Assembly: GCF_002237755.1 (NCBI RefSeq)
Contig: NZ_MWSJ01000019.1
Location: forward strand, 32,318-96,317
From: Lysinibacillus sp. KCTC 33748
Lineage (GTDB): Bacteria; Bacillota; Bacilli; Bacillales_A; Planococcaceae
DNA: 64,000 bases
Reading direction: 5' to 3'
Shown: positions 42,475 to 51,911 of the stretch, piece after piece
How the letters are laid out: each line of letters begins with the position of its first letter
How positions within the stretch are numbered: the stretch's first letter is position 1
Notes under the pieces: model-generated
What the model was told of the DNA's origin: nothing
Databases searched by the model: none
The model's input: the letters and a program-made list of their open reading frames with translations, nothing else
Position numbers and translations under genes: made by a program

Positions 42475-44771
42475 GTTACGATATTAAAGTTTTAAATCAT
42501 AGCAATCTATCGCTTATCGGTACGCTTGAAAATGTTATTAATGCAGAGATTTATGAAGTCATCAATGACCAATACACTGCTGACATACAGATGGCTGAAA
42601 ATATATTCCCCTCTTTTTTACACTACCCTAATTTAGTGGAAATGGATGGGGATTATTTTATTATTGCGGGTGTAGACAAGCAGCGTGATCGAAGTAAAGC
42701 AATTAAGCTGATGCTTGAGCATGTAAGTTATGTGTTAAATAATCCATCGGAAGCGCCATTTGTAGCAGAAGATGAAGAAGAATTTTATGAGGGTTCACCA
42801 CGGAGTATCATTTCACAATGCTGGGGCATGAACCGATTTCAGATTATTGATTTAGCAGGCGGTTATTATTACTATAGGCCAAGCGCTAAAGGTGGTAGGA
42901 GTCGCATTAATGAATTTGCACGCCAAAATGGGTTAGAAGTTGAATATAACAAGTTTGTCATTACGATTCATAACAGACGTGGTGCCAATAAAAACCTTAA
43001 GTTAGAGGTAGGGAAAAACATTCAATCGATTACGCAAAAAATTGATTTGGATGAAAATTTTTCGTTTGAATATGCACATGAAGTAGACATTATCGATTTT
43101 AGTAAAATGTCTGGCTCTCAACAGCAAGAAATTGCTTCAGCTGAGTTAGGGGATACCGTTCGCATGGTTGATACAGATTTAGCCATTGATGCAACGGAAC
43201 GTATCGTAGGTAAACGCTATAATCCTTTATTTAAAGAAGTACCGAAGTTGGATGTAGGGCAAGTTATACGTGATATTGTGAATGTCATGAATGAAGATAA
43301 GGGATATGAAGAGAAAGAAGACCCTACCTTAAATTACTTTTTGCAGAGCTGGCAAATGGGCAAAATCAATTGTATGGCTCTTGATGGAATCGAACTTGGC
43401 GAGGAAGAAATCTTACCTGACAATATATCTACCTCTATTGATTATTATATCCAAGGTGAACTAAAAGGTATGTCTTTAAAGGTTAAGCCACAATACAGTG
43501 AGTACCACGTGTACATTAGTGAATGGTATGAGGACAATCAATATGAAGAATACAAACTTGAGAAAATAGCTGATGTCATGAGTAACTGGACATTTCCAAA
43601 ACCTAAAATGCAAGCAATCAGTATTACCATAAGTGAAGTGCCTCTCGAACAACTTAATCCAGAGATTCATAAAGTAAGAGATTATGCAGTGAAATTCAAT
43701 AAAGTTTATATTGCCCCGTTACGTGAATTTAAAATTGGTAAGAACAACATGTTAGGCAACAGTAGCTTATTAATTGACACAGAAGGGGAAAATCTAGAGC
43801 TTGATGATTTTTCTGTCAAGTTAAAATATCACCTGATGCAAGAGTACGGAGGTATTAAATTATCATTAAGGCCTGAATATAGTAATTATAAAATAAATAT
43901 TGTGATGTTCGGCTCCGATGGTGTTCCATTTGTGTACGATTACGAAACGATAAGAGATCAGTTGCCCAATTGGAAACTACCGCGTGAAGGTGCAGAATAC
44001 TTATTAATTTCTATTTCAGAAGTTCCAAATTCACAATTTGATCCAACTGTTCATAAGAATGTGATGTATGGAGTTGCTTTCGAAAAGATACCATTTGAAC
44101 CTCTTTTCGAGTTACGTATTGGAGAAGTGAATTGTTTACAATTAAATGGTGTGTCAGTACCTGCTAGTCCTTCATTAAATGCTATTCAAGCAGAAATATT
44201 TTATAAAGCATTACTCGAACATAATGGATTACGCTTGAAGTTATTAAGAAAATATCGTTCTTATTACGTTAGTATACGTACTTACAACAGTAAAGGTATA
44301 AGAACTGTCAGGTCATACGAGAGTATCAAGGATTGGACTTTCCCGCGTAGAAACGTGATGTACATGGTTATTAGCATTCTTGAAAAACCACCATCAGAAT
44401 TTGACTCATCAAAGCACAGGCAAGCTTGGTATGCTATTAGATTTACAGCACAAAATGATGAGATTGTTGACCCTGGTTTACTTGGACCAACGTATTATTT
44501 AGAGTCAGAAACTGTATCAGCAGATAGTGAAGGGGCTGAATTTCTTTTTACAACTTCCTATGATGAAGTAATTAGTGTGACTACGGGGATTGGCCAGGTA
44601 GAGCAAGCAGAGCCAATAGCAGCACAATGGGAATTAATGAAAGATGCAGAAGAGAAATATATAGGCGTTAAAATTAATTTGATAGGCTTGGAAAGCGGAA
44701 ATGTAGATATAAGTGTACAAGCCATGTGTCAAGAGGGAACTGAAGAAGAAGGAGAGGGGGATGATGTTTAG
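42471..44771 (+). CDS. Tail-associated baseplate protein (Tal-like) with three tandem domains
   Basis: 766 residues. The N-terminal 300 residues are a Tal/gp27-like hub (INAEIYEVINDQYTADIQM, QKIDLDENFSFEYAHEVD, GDTVRMVD). Residues about 300-660 are three tandem copies of a roughly 120-residue beta domain, each with a start like (L/F)-x-IG-x-N-x-L, a middle W-(T/K)-(F/L)-P-(K/R) and an (I/V)SI-x-E-(V/K)-P element. Repeated beta domains at this place often bind sugars on the host. ATG overlaps the previous stop by 4 bp. Confidence 0.7.
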   Translation: MSYDIKVLNHSNLSLIGTLENVINAEIYEVINDQYTADIQMAENIFPSFLHYPNLVEMDGDYFIIAGVDKQRDRSKAIKLMLEHVSYVLNNPSEAPFVAEDEEEFYEGSPRSIISQCWGMNRFQIIDLAGGYYYYRPSAKGGRSRINEFARQNGLEVEYNKFVITIHNRRGANKNLKLEVGKNIQSITQKIDLDENFSFEYAHEVDIIDFSKMSGSQQQEIASAELGDTVRMVDTDLAIDATERIVGKRYNPLFKEVPKLDVGQVIRDIVNVMNEDKGYEEKEDPTLNYFLQSWQMGKINCMALDGIELGEEEILPDNISTSIDYYIQGELKGMSLKVKPQYSEYHVYISEWYEDNQYEEYKLEKIADVMSNWTFPKPKMQAISITISEVPLEQLNPEIHKVRDYAVKFNKVYIAPLREFKIGKNNMLGNSSLLIDTEGENLELDDFSVKLKYHLMQEYGGIKLSLRPEYSNYKINIVMFGSDGVPFVYDYETIRDQLPNWKLPREGAEYLLISISEVPNSQFDPTVHKNVMYGVAFEKIPFEPLFELRIGEVNCLQLNGVSVPASPSLNAIQAEIFYKALLEHNGLRLKLLRKYRSYYVSIRTYNSKGIRTVRSYESIKDWTFPRRNVMYMVISILEKPPSEFDSSKHRQAWYAIRFTAQNDEIVDPGLLGPTYYLESETVSADSEGAEFLFTTSYDEVISVTTGIGQVEQAEPIAAQWELMKDAEEKYIGVKINLIGLESGNVDISVQAMCQEGTEEEGEGDDV

Positions 44772-45936
44772 TGGTGGAACTGGTACAAAAGATAACCCAT
44801 TTTTAATTAAAACTGTACAAGACCTTATCGATGTGAGGAATAAAAATAATGAAAACCCTAAGTATTATTATAAACAAGTGGCGGATATCGATTTATCAGG
44901 TGCTGAATGGTTACCAATAGGTGGTCAAGGTAAAGCGTTTTGTGGTACTTATGATGGTGGTGGATATTCGATAAGTAATTTAACAATCACTGAAGATATT
45001 GAAGGTCCAGCTTTTATCAGCTCAGCAATAGAAGCAACACTTTTAAATATCACGATGGAAAATGCGTATATTACTAACACGTTATATAGCTGGATAGCTA
45101 TTTTAGTATCACAAACAAACGATTGTACAATTACCAATTGCCATGTAACAGGTAAAATTGAATGCACAAATGTACGCAGTAATACAGGTGGTCTAGTAAG
45201 TTCAGCTGGTACAGGGACCATAATAAATAAATGCTCTGCTAATGTAGATATAACAGCAGGACATGCTGGGGGATTTGTCTGCTATTCCAATGCTGTTATA
45301 AAAGATTGTTATGTTACAGGAAAAATTAGTGGCGTACAAGATGAAAATAAGCCAGATGATATGTATATATTGGCTGGTACATTTGCTTACGTTCTATATA
45401 GTGGTAATGTTGAGAATTGTTATACAAGTGTAGAGATTTATAACTATTCGTCACGCAGTAAGAACCAGTTGTATGTTTTTTCCGAAAATTACGGTGCTGA
45501 AATAATTTCCTGTTATTGTGATGTATCGTTAGGTGTTACTATGCGGGGGTGGACTAGCGATTTAAATTATGTTGAAGGAATGTTTATAAGAGGTACGGAT
45601 AATAAATTATATGTAAATTACAAATACCAATCCGATAAAGATCGTGATTATTGGGAGCCTGAATGGAATGGTACAGGTCCTCCTTCATGGTGGCCAAAAC
45701 CTTATTATAGGGCACAACCTATAACAGGTGAAGTATGGTCAAATTTCTGGAAGCAAGTAACAGAAACTCACACCGAAGCACATACAACTACAGAAATGCA
45801 AACACAATCAACATTCGAAGGATGGGATTTTGATACGGTATGGACAATAGACGAAGGTAGAGACTATCCTCGATTTAAATTAAAGATTACACAAATAAAA
45901 TGCAAACGGATGCCATTAACAAACTACAGAAGGTGA
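44761..45936 (+). CDS. Baseplate/fibre protein with GLUG-type beta-helix
   Basis: 391 residues from ATG 44761 (GGAGAGGGGG upstream; overlaps the previous gene by 11 bp). Residues 1-60 (GTKDNPFLIKTVQDLIDV, then DIDLSGAEWLPIG) and the repeats GGYSISNLTI, GGLVSSAGTG, GGFVCYSNA are of the GLUG/right-handed beta-helix kind used in adhesins and tail spikes. Receptor binding or polysaccharide binding is likely. No catalytic residues evident. Confidence 0.65.
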   Translation: MMFSGGTGTKDNPFLIKTVQDLIDVRNKNNENPKYYYKQVADIDLSGAEWLPIGGQGKAFCGTYDGGGYSISNLTITEDIEGPAFISSAIEATLLNITMENAYITNTLYSWIAILVSQTNDCTITNCHVTGKIECTNVRSNTGGLVSSAGTGTIINKCSANVDITAGHAGGFVCYSNAVIKDCYVTGKISGVQDENKPDDMYILAGTFAYVLYSGNVENCYTSVEIYNYSSRSKNQLYVFSENYGAEIISCYCDVSLGVTMRGWTSDLNYVEGMFIRGTDNKLYVNYKYQSDKDRDYWEPEWNGTGPPSWWPKPYYRAQPITGEVWSNFWKQVTETHTEAHTTTEMQTQSTFEGWDFDTVWTIDEGRDYPRFKLKITQIKCKRMPLTNYRR

Positions 45937-45940
45937 TAAT

Positions 45941-47278
45941 GTGACAAAATTTAATCAAGTAAAGTTAATCCGTGATGCATCTGGAAGCCCTATACCTAGT
46001 CAGTATTGGGATGATGTAAAGCAAACTTTTATAATACCAGGTGGTGAAGGTGTTGATTTTACAAAAAAGAAGCTGATTCGTGATGCAGTTGGCGCAGTCA
46101 TACCGCAATATTGGGATGGTGACAAGGGTGGATTTGCAGCTATTACATCGGGAAATCTACAGTCTAAAGAAACCATTAACCAGGGAAGATTAATGACAGA
46201 CTTCTCAAGATGGCTATTGTGGTATGGAGTAGTTTCACAAGATACAGAACATGTTAAAGTCGGACAGTCATCTGTCAAAGTAACTACAAATGATGCCAAT
46301 ACTACATCAGCGAGTAGACTAAGATCAGTACAATTTAACTTATCAAAAACCAAAACAATGATGATACGATTCTACGTAGAAGATGTGAACAAGCTTTCTA
46401 ATATTGAATTGAGATTATCTTCAGTTGATAATATGGCCAGCTATCTTTCTTGGAAAACGACAAAATGGAAAGTGATTAGTGGATGGAATGAGGTCATGAT
46501 ACCTCTTTCTAAATTGAATGTTGTTGGAAATGAAAGTCTTAATAATACTATTACAACATTACAAATTAGTGTTACTGGCGATCATACATTTGTCGTATTT
46601 GATGGAATCTACATCAACAGAAAATCAAAAGGAAATGTATTGCTTCACTTTGATGATGGTTTTATTTCTCAATATACGAACGCTTTTCCCCTTATGTTGG
46701 CTAGAGGATTCGTTGGATCAGTCGGTGTCATTAGTGGTTCAGTAGGTACAACGGGATATATGAATTTAGCACAATTAAAAGAGTTATATAATTATGGGTG
46801 GGATTTGTTTAATCACACTGTTACACATCAAGATTTATCAACATTGTCAATAAATCGTATTCAGGCAGAATTGGACGTTTGTAGGGAATGGTTAATATCC
46901 AATGGATTTTCCAGAACTGCTGATTTTGTAGCGTATCCTTATGGCGGTTATAATAATGACGTTTTAGAGGTCATGAAAAACTATAAATTAGGAAGGTCAA
47001 TAAGAGAAGAATATGAAATTCTTCCACCAATTCAACCACATCTGCTTAAAACGGTCATTCTATATAACAATGTAGAAGAAAACACATTTATAACTGCGAT
47101 TGATTATGTAATAGAAACAGGGGCAACGGTGATTTTCCTACTTCATAAAGTAGAAGATGTAAATACAGAGGAGATGAATTATCCAACAGAAAAGTTTAAA
47201 AACATGCTTGATTATCTATATTCAAAGCAAGAAGAACTAAATGTACTGTCATGGAGTGAGTATGCAAATATGTTTTAA
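45941..47278 (+). CDS. Tail protein with NodB-type polysaccharide deacetylase domain
   Basis: 445 residues, GTG start behind AAGGTGAT. The first 70 residues hold two copies of KLIRDA-G--IP-QYWD, a fibre-attachment motif. A beta domain follows (about 85-225), then a NodB deacetylase (about 230-445): HFDDG (catalytic/metal Asp), HTVTHQDL (two His for zinc), AYPYGGYN, and a terminal FLLHKV His. So the metal triad Asp-His-His is present. It would remove acetyl groups from wall or capsule glycans during adsorption. This is a less common activity than a depolymerase in phage fibres. Confidence 0.8.
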   Translation: MTKFNQVKLIRDASGSPIPSQYWDDVKQTFIIPGGEGVDFTKKKLIRDAVGAVIPQYWDGDKGGFAAITSGNLQSKETINQGRLMTDFSRWLLWYGVVSQDTEHVKVGQSSVKVTTNDANTTSASRLRSVQFNLSKTKTMMIRFYVEDVNKLSNIELRLSSVDNMASYLSWKTTKWKVISGWNEVMIPLSKLNVVGNESLNNTITTLQISVTGDHTFVVFDGIYINRKSKGNVLLHFDDGFISQYTNAFPLMLARGFVGSVGVISGSVGTTGYMNLAQLKELYNYGWDLFNHTVTHQDLSTLSINRIQAELDVCREWLISNGFSRTADFVAYPYGGYNNDVLEVMKNYKLGRSIREEYEILPPIQPHLLKTVILYNNVEENTFITAIDYVIETGATVIFLLHKVEDVNTEEMNYPTEKFKNMLDYLYSKQEELNVLSWSEYANMF

Positions 47279-47409
47279 GAGAAACGCGAGCGAAGCTTAG
47301 CGTTATTTTTATTGGTGAAAAATAGGTAAGCCATTATAGCGCATTTGAAAGGTAGTTAAAAACTCTTAATCTGTTTATGATAGGTAAAAAAAGATTAGGA
47401 GGGTTAATA

Positions 47410-47640
47410 ATGCAATTTTTAGTTAGATTTACTAAGTTTGTTTTTTACGTATGTTTAGCTATAATTTTAGCTTGTAATATATATGGTGTTGAAACTGTCT
47501 TAAGCTTTATACCGAATATAAAAATTACAAAAAATAATGGAGATTTGCAACTTGTATTGGATAAAAAAATATTACTGTTTACTTTTACGCTAGCTATATT
47601 AGAAGCTATAGATAATTTCCTCGCGATAAGAAGAAAATAA
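47410..47640 (+). CDS. Small two-TM protein before the holin
   Basis: 76 residues from ATG 47410, behind TTAGGAGGG. Two hydrophobic helices (VFYVCLAIILACNIYGV and ILLFTFTLAILEAIDNFLAI). It lies in the lysis module and could be an antiholin or second holin, but no family is recognised. Confidence 0.5.
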   Translation: MQFLVRFTKFVFYVCLAIILACNIYGVETVLSFIPNIKITKNNGDLQLVLDKKILLFTFTLAILEAIDNFLAIRRK

Positions 47641-47708
47641 AAAAAGAATTAAAACATGCCTTCCACAGAATGGAGGGCTTTTATTATGCAAAAATAAGGA
47701 GTGACATT

Positions 47709-48170
47709 ATGGGAGGAATGGATTTGGATTATTTAGAAGTAGCGCATTTATATTTATTTGGTGGAGTGAAATTTTTACACCTATTGCTTTTGTTAATGGG
47801 AATAGACATTATTACTGGTATTTTTAAAGCCATTAAAAACGGTAACCTGTGGAGCCGTAAATCGTTATTCGGGTATGCTCGTAAGTTATTGATTCTAATC
47901 GTTATCATTACAGCAAACATAATCGATCAAGTACTGTCGTTAAATGGGACACTCACATTTGCGACGGTACTTTTTTATATAGCAAACGAGGCTTTGTCAA
48001 TTGTAGAAAACATGGCGCAACTTGACGTATTGGTGCCTCAACAGTTAGCTGAAAAATTAAAAGTCATTGAGAATCAATCAGAAAAGAAATTTACGAATGA
48101 AGTTCTCAATGAATTAGCTGGGAAAGACGTTGACAAAGAGTTGAAGTCGAAAGAGGAGGCGAATAAATAA
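47709..48170 (+). CDS. Phage holin (holin_4 type)
   Basis: 153 residues from ATG 47709 (AAGGAG 7 nt upstream). Three to four membrane helices (FLHLLLLLMGIDIITGIFKAI, LLILIVIITANIIDQVL, TFATVLFYIANEALSIVENM) with the NGNLWSRKSLFG loop typical of the toxin-secretion/phage-lysis holin family. It would permeabilise the membrane for the endolysin encoded directly after it. Confidence 0.85.
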   Translation: MGGMDLDYLEVAHLYLFGGVKFLHLLLLLMGIDIITGIFKAIKNGNLWSRKSLFGYARKLLILIVIITANIIDQVLSLNGTLTFATVLFYIANEALSIVENMAQLDVLVPQQLAEKLKVIENQSEKKFTNEVLNELAGKDVDKELKSKEEANK

Positions 48171-48832
48171 TGACAAGCGTAACAACTACATGTCGAGATC
48201 TTGCAGAACTTTTACCATCTGCACAAACAGCATGCCGATTATTGTTCCAAGAATGCTTTAAAGCAGGTATTAAGAACATCTTCATTACTGAAACATATCG
48301 CTCCCAGGAACGCCAAAATTACCTATATGCACAAGGGCGAACACGATCAGGACAAATTGTTACATGGACTTTAAACAGTAATCACAAGTCACGTCTAGCG
48401 TGGGATATCGCAGTTGGTCCTCCACAAACGTTATATGATGTGACAACGCTCAATCGAATTGGTGCTATCGCACGTAAGCTAGGTATTACATGGGGCGGTG
48501 ATTGGATAGGGAACATTGACCGGCCTCACTTTGAAGTTAAGTCAAGTTGGGGTATTCCTAAAGGTTACAAGCTTGAAGGACAAGTAATCGTACCAAGCAA
48601 CAGCAAAATGAAAGTTCAATTAATTGTGGAAGACAAAAAGGAGGAAATTAAAATGACAAATTGGAATCCAGGTTCACCAACTCTGAAAACAGAGGCTGAA
48701 AATTATATCGCACGGGCTGTAAAGGATGGTATTATTCAAGCTTCACATTTGAAGGATTTACAAAGTGGAGCAATGACCACTGATCGTTTAGTAGGATTAT
48801 ATATTACCATCCAACAAAGACGAAAACGATAA
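48170..48832 (+). CDS. Endolysin, M15-type L-alanyl-D-glutamate peptidase
   Basis: 220 residues. The VanY/CwlK-like domain (1-125) has SNHKSRLAWDIAVG (zinc His and Asp) and DRPHFEVK (zinc His). A C-terminal segment (about 160-220, NWNPGSPTLKTEAENYI) probably binds the wall. Cleaves L-Ala-D-Glu in peptidoglycan, as Ply500 does. One base overlaps the holin stop. Confidence 0.9.
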   Translation: MTSVTTTCRDLAELLPSAQTACRLLFQECFKAGIKNIFITETYRSQERQNYLYAQGRTRSGQIVTWTLNSNHKSRLAWDIAVGPPQTLYDVTTLNRIGAIARKLGITWGGDWIGNIDRPHFEVKSSWGIPKGYKLEGQVIVPSNSKMKVQLIVEDKKEEIKMTNWNPGSPTLKTEAENYIARAVKDGIIQASHLKDLQSGAMTTDRLVGLYITIQQRRKR

Positions 48833-48851
48833 TTAATAATTAAAAGGTATA

Positions 48852-48897
48852 GGTAAAGACCTAGCATTCACATGTGAATGTGAGCTTAGTCTTTACC
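48852..48897 (+). terminator. Late-operon terminator
   Basis: GGTAAAGAC pairs with GTCTTTACC, with CATTCACATGTGAATG nested inside. It closes the late transcript; the next genes are on the other strand. Confidence 0.75.
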
Positions 48898-48951
48898 AAT
48901 TGTTAGTTAAGAAGGGTTCCTTTTAAAAATAAATCCCTTACATTAAACGAT

Positions 48952-49959
48952 CTATAGTTTATTCACTGATACTATTTCACCTTTTCTACTTTTATGTCTC
49001 ATGACACCTAGATATGTACCTACGATTTCCTTTTCTCCGCTTAATTTTAATCTATATATAAATTTATTTTCATCAATAATTTCTATTTCTTTTTCTGCTA
49101 TATCACTAAAACTAAAGGTCTTTGTAAAACCAAATCTATAGCCTTCAGATAGAAAAAGTTCAGCATTTGATGAAGATTTGAATTGAATTTCATAATATCT
49201 TAAAACTTCAGTTTCACTTACTTGTTTTTCTTTAAGCATTTTAAAATCAAATTTCGAAATTATTTTTTCATCTAAATCAAGAATAAGTTGAGAAATTTCG
49301 TTCAAAGAGTTTAGAAAATATTCTTCGTCTATACATAACTTTTTATTTAAATATTTATTACCCATCTGATATTTTTTTAAATAAACACTATCAATTTTAC
49401 CGCCAGCATGTACTAATAAATGCCTATTATCAAATAATTTTTCTAACGTGATTAAATTTATAATCTTAGAATCAAAATTAACCTTTAAAGTATTTTCGAT
49501 AAATTTGTAAATACTCGATATACCACCTAAAACAACTTTTCGGATTTTTTCTTCTACAATTTCCTCTTTTATTTTTTCTAAATCATCTAATGTAAATTCT
49601 AAAATGCTAGCAACTTTTAATTCTTTGACTCTAGGATCTTTAAAGGGATTCTTGTTCAAGATACTAATTTCTTTTAAGACATCTTGGAAATAAATTTCTA
49701 TAATTGAAACTATACGTATAAGAAGCGATTCTCTTAACATAAAAGGATAATTAACTGACAAGTTTTTCTCCAATTCTCTAGGAGACCTTGAAATAATTTT
49801 ATCCTTATACCATAATTCATCCCCTAATTTTACGTTTCCTTCCTCTAAATCTATTTTTACTTTTTTTGAATTTTCTTCATAAGAATATATTGTTAATAAA
49901 TATAATCTTTCTAAACGTCTTAGCTCACTTCGAAAGTGTTTATAAGAAACTGTATTCAT
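48952..49959 (-). CDS. Putative HEPN-type RNase, prophage conversion gene
   Basis: 335 residues. A helical N-terminal two thirds (residues about 60-225) contains FDNRHLLVHAGG, in which R179-x4-H184 matches the RX4-6H active-site motif of HEPN ribonucleases and sits in the LxxxRHxxVHxxG context seen in abortive-infection HEPN proteins. The last 90 residues are a beta-rich domain. Alone on the minus strand next to attR, the usual place for lysogenic-conversion and exclusion genes. I infer an anti-phage RNase; no direct proof. Confidence 0.6.
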   Translation of the reverse strand: MNTVSYKHFRSELRRLERLYLLTIYSYEENSKKVKIDLEEGNVKLGDELWYKDKIISRSPRELEKNLSVNYPFMLRESLLIRIVSIIEIYFQDVLKEISILNKNPFKDPRVKELKVASILEFTLDDLEKIKEEIVEEKIRKVVLGGISSIYKFIENTLKVNFDSKIINLITLEKLFDNRHLLVHAGGKIDSVYLKKYQMGNKYLNKKLCIDEEYFLNSLNEISQLILDLDEKIISKFDFKMLKEKQVSETEVLRYYEIQFKSSSNAELFLSEGYRFGFTKTFSFSDIAEKEIEIIDENKFIYRLKLSGEKEIVGTYLGVMRHKSRKGEIVSVNKL

Positions 49960-50121
49960 TTTTTTACTCCTTAATAATTTTATTTCGCCGTAACGGTATT
50001 ATTAATAATTTTACTTACTAAACCCTACAGTTTGATCTAGAACGTATTTTCTCGTAACTCTAATTATTCGACACTTTTCATTATAACTATTTTATTAAGT
50101 GATTGTTGGAAAGTATATAAT

Positions 50122-50146
50122 AAAAAAAGCACTCATTTGAGTGACT
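50122..50146 (-). terminator. Terminator of the lipoprotein gene
   Basis: CACTC-ATTT-GAGTG stem with a T run on the minus strand, directly after the stop codon. Confidence 0.7.
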
Positions 50147-50649
50147 TATTTTGGTTCTGCTTTTAAGATAAGCGTATTATTTTCAATGTCTCCCTTAAAT
50201 ACATAAGAAACATCATTAAGATTATAAGTTCCTGAATGATCTAGCATTTTACTATCCCCTGTGATACCTAGCTTCTCAAATACTGTAAACTGTTGAATTG
50301 TTCCAAGGCTGCCATCAACACTCTTAATTAATGCTAGGTAAGCAATTTTTAATTCTTTGTTGTAGACTAATAATGCATCAGATGACGCTGTACCATACAC
50401 AGAAGTTACTTTATTATCATCGTTTACTTTTACAACGATTGTAATACCTTTCGCTAGCTCGATTTGATAGTTATCGTCAACTAATGTTTTGGATTTCATC
50501 TCAATAAAAGAATTACCTTTATTTTTATCAATTATGCTTTTCAAAGTAGACTCGTATTCATCAACAGTGAAGTTAAAACTTTTTTCATCTTTTCCACATG
50601 CTACGAGTAATAGTGCTAAAAGTGTTATTAAGTATATTATTTTTTTCAT
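50146..50649 (-). CDS. Prophage-encoded lipoprotein
   Basis: 167 residues from ATG 50649, with AAGGAGG upstream. Lipoprotein signal peptide MKKIIYLITLLALLLVACGK with the lipobox LVAC; Cys at residue 18. The mature part is small and acidic/beta. Surface lipoproteins next to attR often block DNA entry of related phages (as Ltp of TP-J34), so superinfection exclusion is a fair guess. No family recognised. Confidence 0.7.
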   Translation of the reverse strand: MKKIIYLITLLALLLVACGKDEKSFNFTVDEYESTLKSIIDKNKGNSFIEMKSKTLVDDNYQIELAKGITIVVKVNDDNKVTSVYGTASSDALLVYNKELKIAYLALIKSVDGSLGTIQQFTVFEKLGITGDSKMLDHSGTYNLNDVSYVFKGDIENNTLILKAEPK

Positions 50650-50925
50650 TCTACAAAACCTCCTTGTAATTACCATTTTAGGGAATTGTACCTTCGGTGT
50701 ACATACAAAAAAACAGACAACTGTAATAAGTTATCTGTTAAACAGTACCTGCCCATAGATTCATTTAGATTTAATAAATGTTCCCCACAAAGTTCCCCAA
50801 ATACATTCTTTTCTTTTCTTTTGTTTTCTTACATAGATATTAACGGTAATTAAAAAAACGCCAAAAACATTAGCTTTATAAAGTATTTCATAAAAATCAA
50901 TTCTGTAGTTTTCCGAGCTTATTCA

Positions 50926-50942
50926 TATGTGGTCGATATTCA
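50926..50942 (+). other. attR: attR core
   Basis: TATGTGGTCGATATTCA, identical to attL at 9729-9745. Two GTTCCCCA copies (50780-50804) lie on the phage side, as does one near attL (9803), and may be integrase arm sites. Confidence 0.9.
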
Positions 50943-51895
50943 CAGGTTTGACGGCAATAGCTTGGTCTTTAGTTGCGATGATTATCATTCGATTTTTATT
51001 TGGTATTGGGGAAGGTGGATTCCAACCATCGAGCTCTAAAATTATTGCGACGATTTTTCCGAGGGAAGAACGAGGGCGAGCGATGTCAATTATGCTTTCC
51101 TCTGGAGGCATTGTTTCGTTAATCGTACCTTTACTCGCAGCTTATTTGTTAGGAACAATTGGCTGGCGTACGATGTTTGTTGTCATTGGTGCGATCGGAG
51201 CCATTATTGCATTTTTATATTGGAAATATATAAAACTTCCACAAGAGGAAGTAGTGGAAAGTAGTTATGGTAAAGAAAATACTTCTACGAAAGTAAACTT
51301 TAAGGAACTTTTTAAGACGCCGCTTATGTGGAATTTAATGATTGCTTATTTCTGTATTTATGCGGTGAACTGGGGATTAGTTTCTTGGATTCCAACATAC
51401 CTTCAAAAAAATCGTGGACTCGATTTAATGTCGATTGGTTGGGCGCAAACAATTCCAGCTATCACTACTATTATCGGTATTTATGGAAGTGGTTATCTCA
51501 TTGATAAGTTACCACGAGGAATGGACAAAATCTTAGGTTCAATTTCTTGTGGATTAATTGGTATTTTATTGTACTTCATGTTTACAGCGGAGTCGGTAAC
51601 GATGTTTATTACTTATCAAACGGTCGTTACTTTATTTATTGCATTTGTTATTACATTACTACCTGCCATTGTGTTAAAGAAATTACCTTCTTCTATTACA
51701 GGTTCCGCAATGGGAGTTGCTAATACAGGCGGGCAATTAGCTGGATTTGTAACACCGATGGCAATCGGCTTTATGGTAGATGCTTTTAACGGTTCCTTCG
51801 ATGCAGCATTTTGGATGTTAATTGGATTTGCAGTTATTTGTATTATTTCGCTTTTAACGTTAAATGATCAAAAAGGAAGTCTTTTGAATTCATAA
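50927..51895 (+). pseudogene. MFS transporter, C-terminal part
   Basis: Continues the frame of 9472-9745: MWSIF-TGLTAIAWSLVAMIIIRFLFGIGEGGFQPSSSKI and nine further membrane helices, ending with DAFNGSFDAAFWMLIGFA. The part from 50943 is outside the core repeat. Joined to the N-terminal part it gives a normal 408-residue 12-TM permease. Alone it lacks TM1-3 and has no ribosome site. Confidence 0.85.
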
Positions 51896-51911
51896 TAGGG
51901 GGTATAAAAAG

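Larger units (their letters stand above)
9729..50942. mobile_element. Prophage (siphovirus type, about 41.2 kb)
   Basis: The limits are two exact 17-bp copies of TATGTGGTCGATATTCA (9729-9745 and 50926-50942) that lie inside one MFS gene. The order is integrase, ImmA, CI | Cro, early, replication, accessory, ArpU-like, accessory cassettes, HNH, terminase, portal, ClpP-like protease, HK97-type capsid, connectors, tail, tape measure, baseplate, holin, endolysin | conversion genes. The HK97 fold, tape measure and distal tail protein mean a long non-contractile tail. An HNH gene directly before the terminases fits cos packaging. Lesions: an in-frame stop in the small terminase and a frameshift in the second recombinase. 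Confidence 0.95.
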
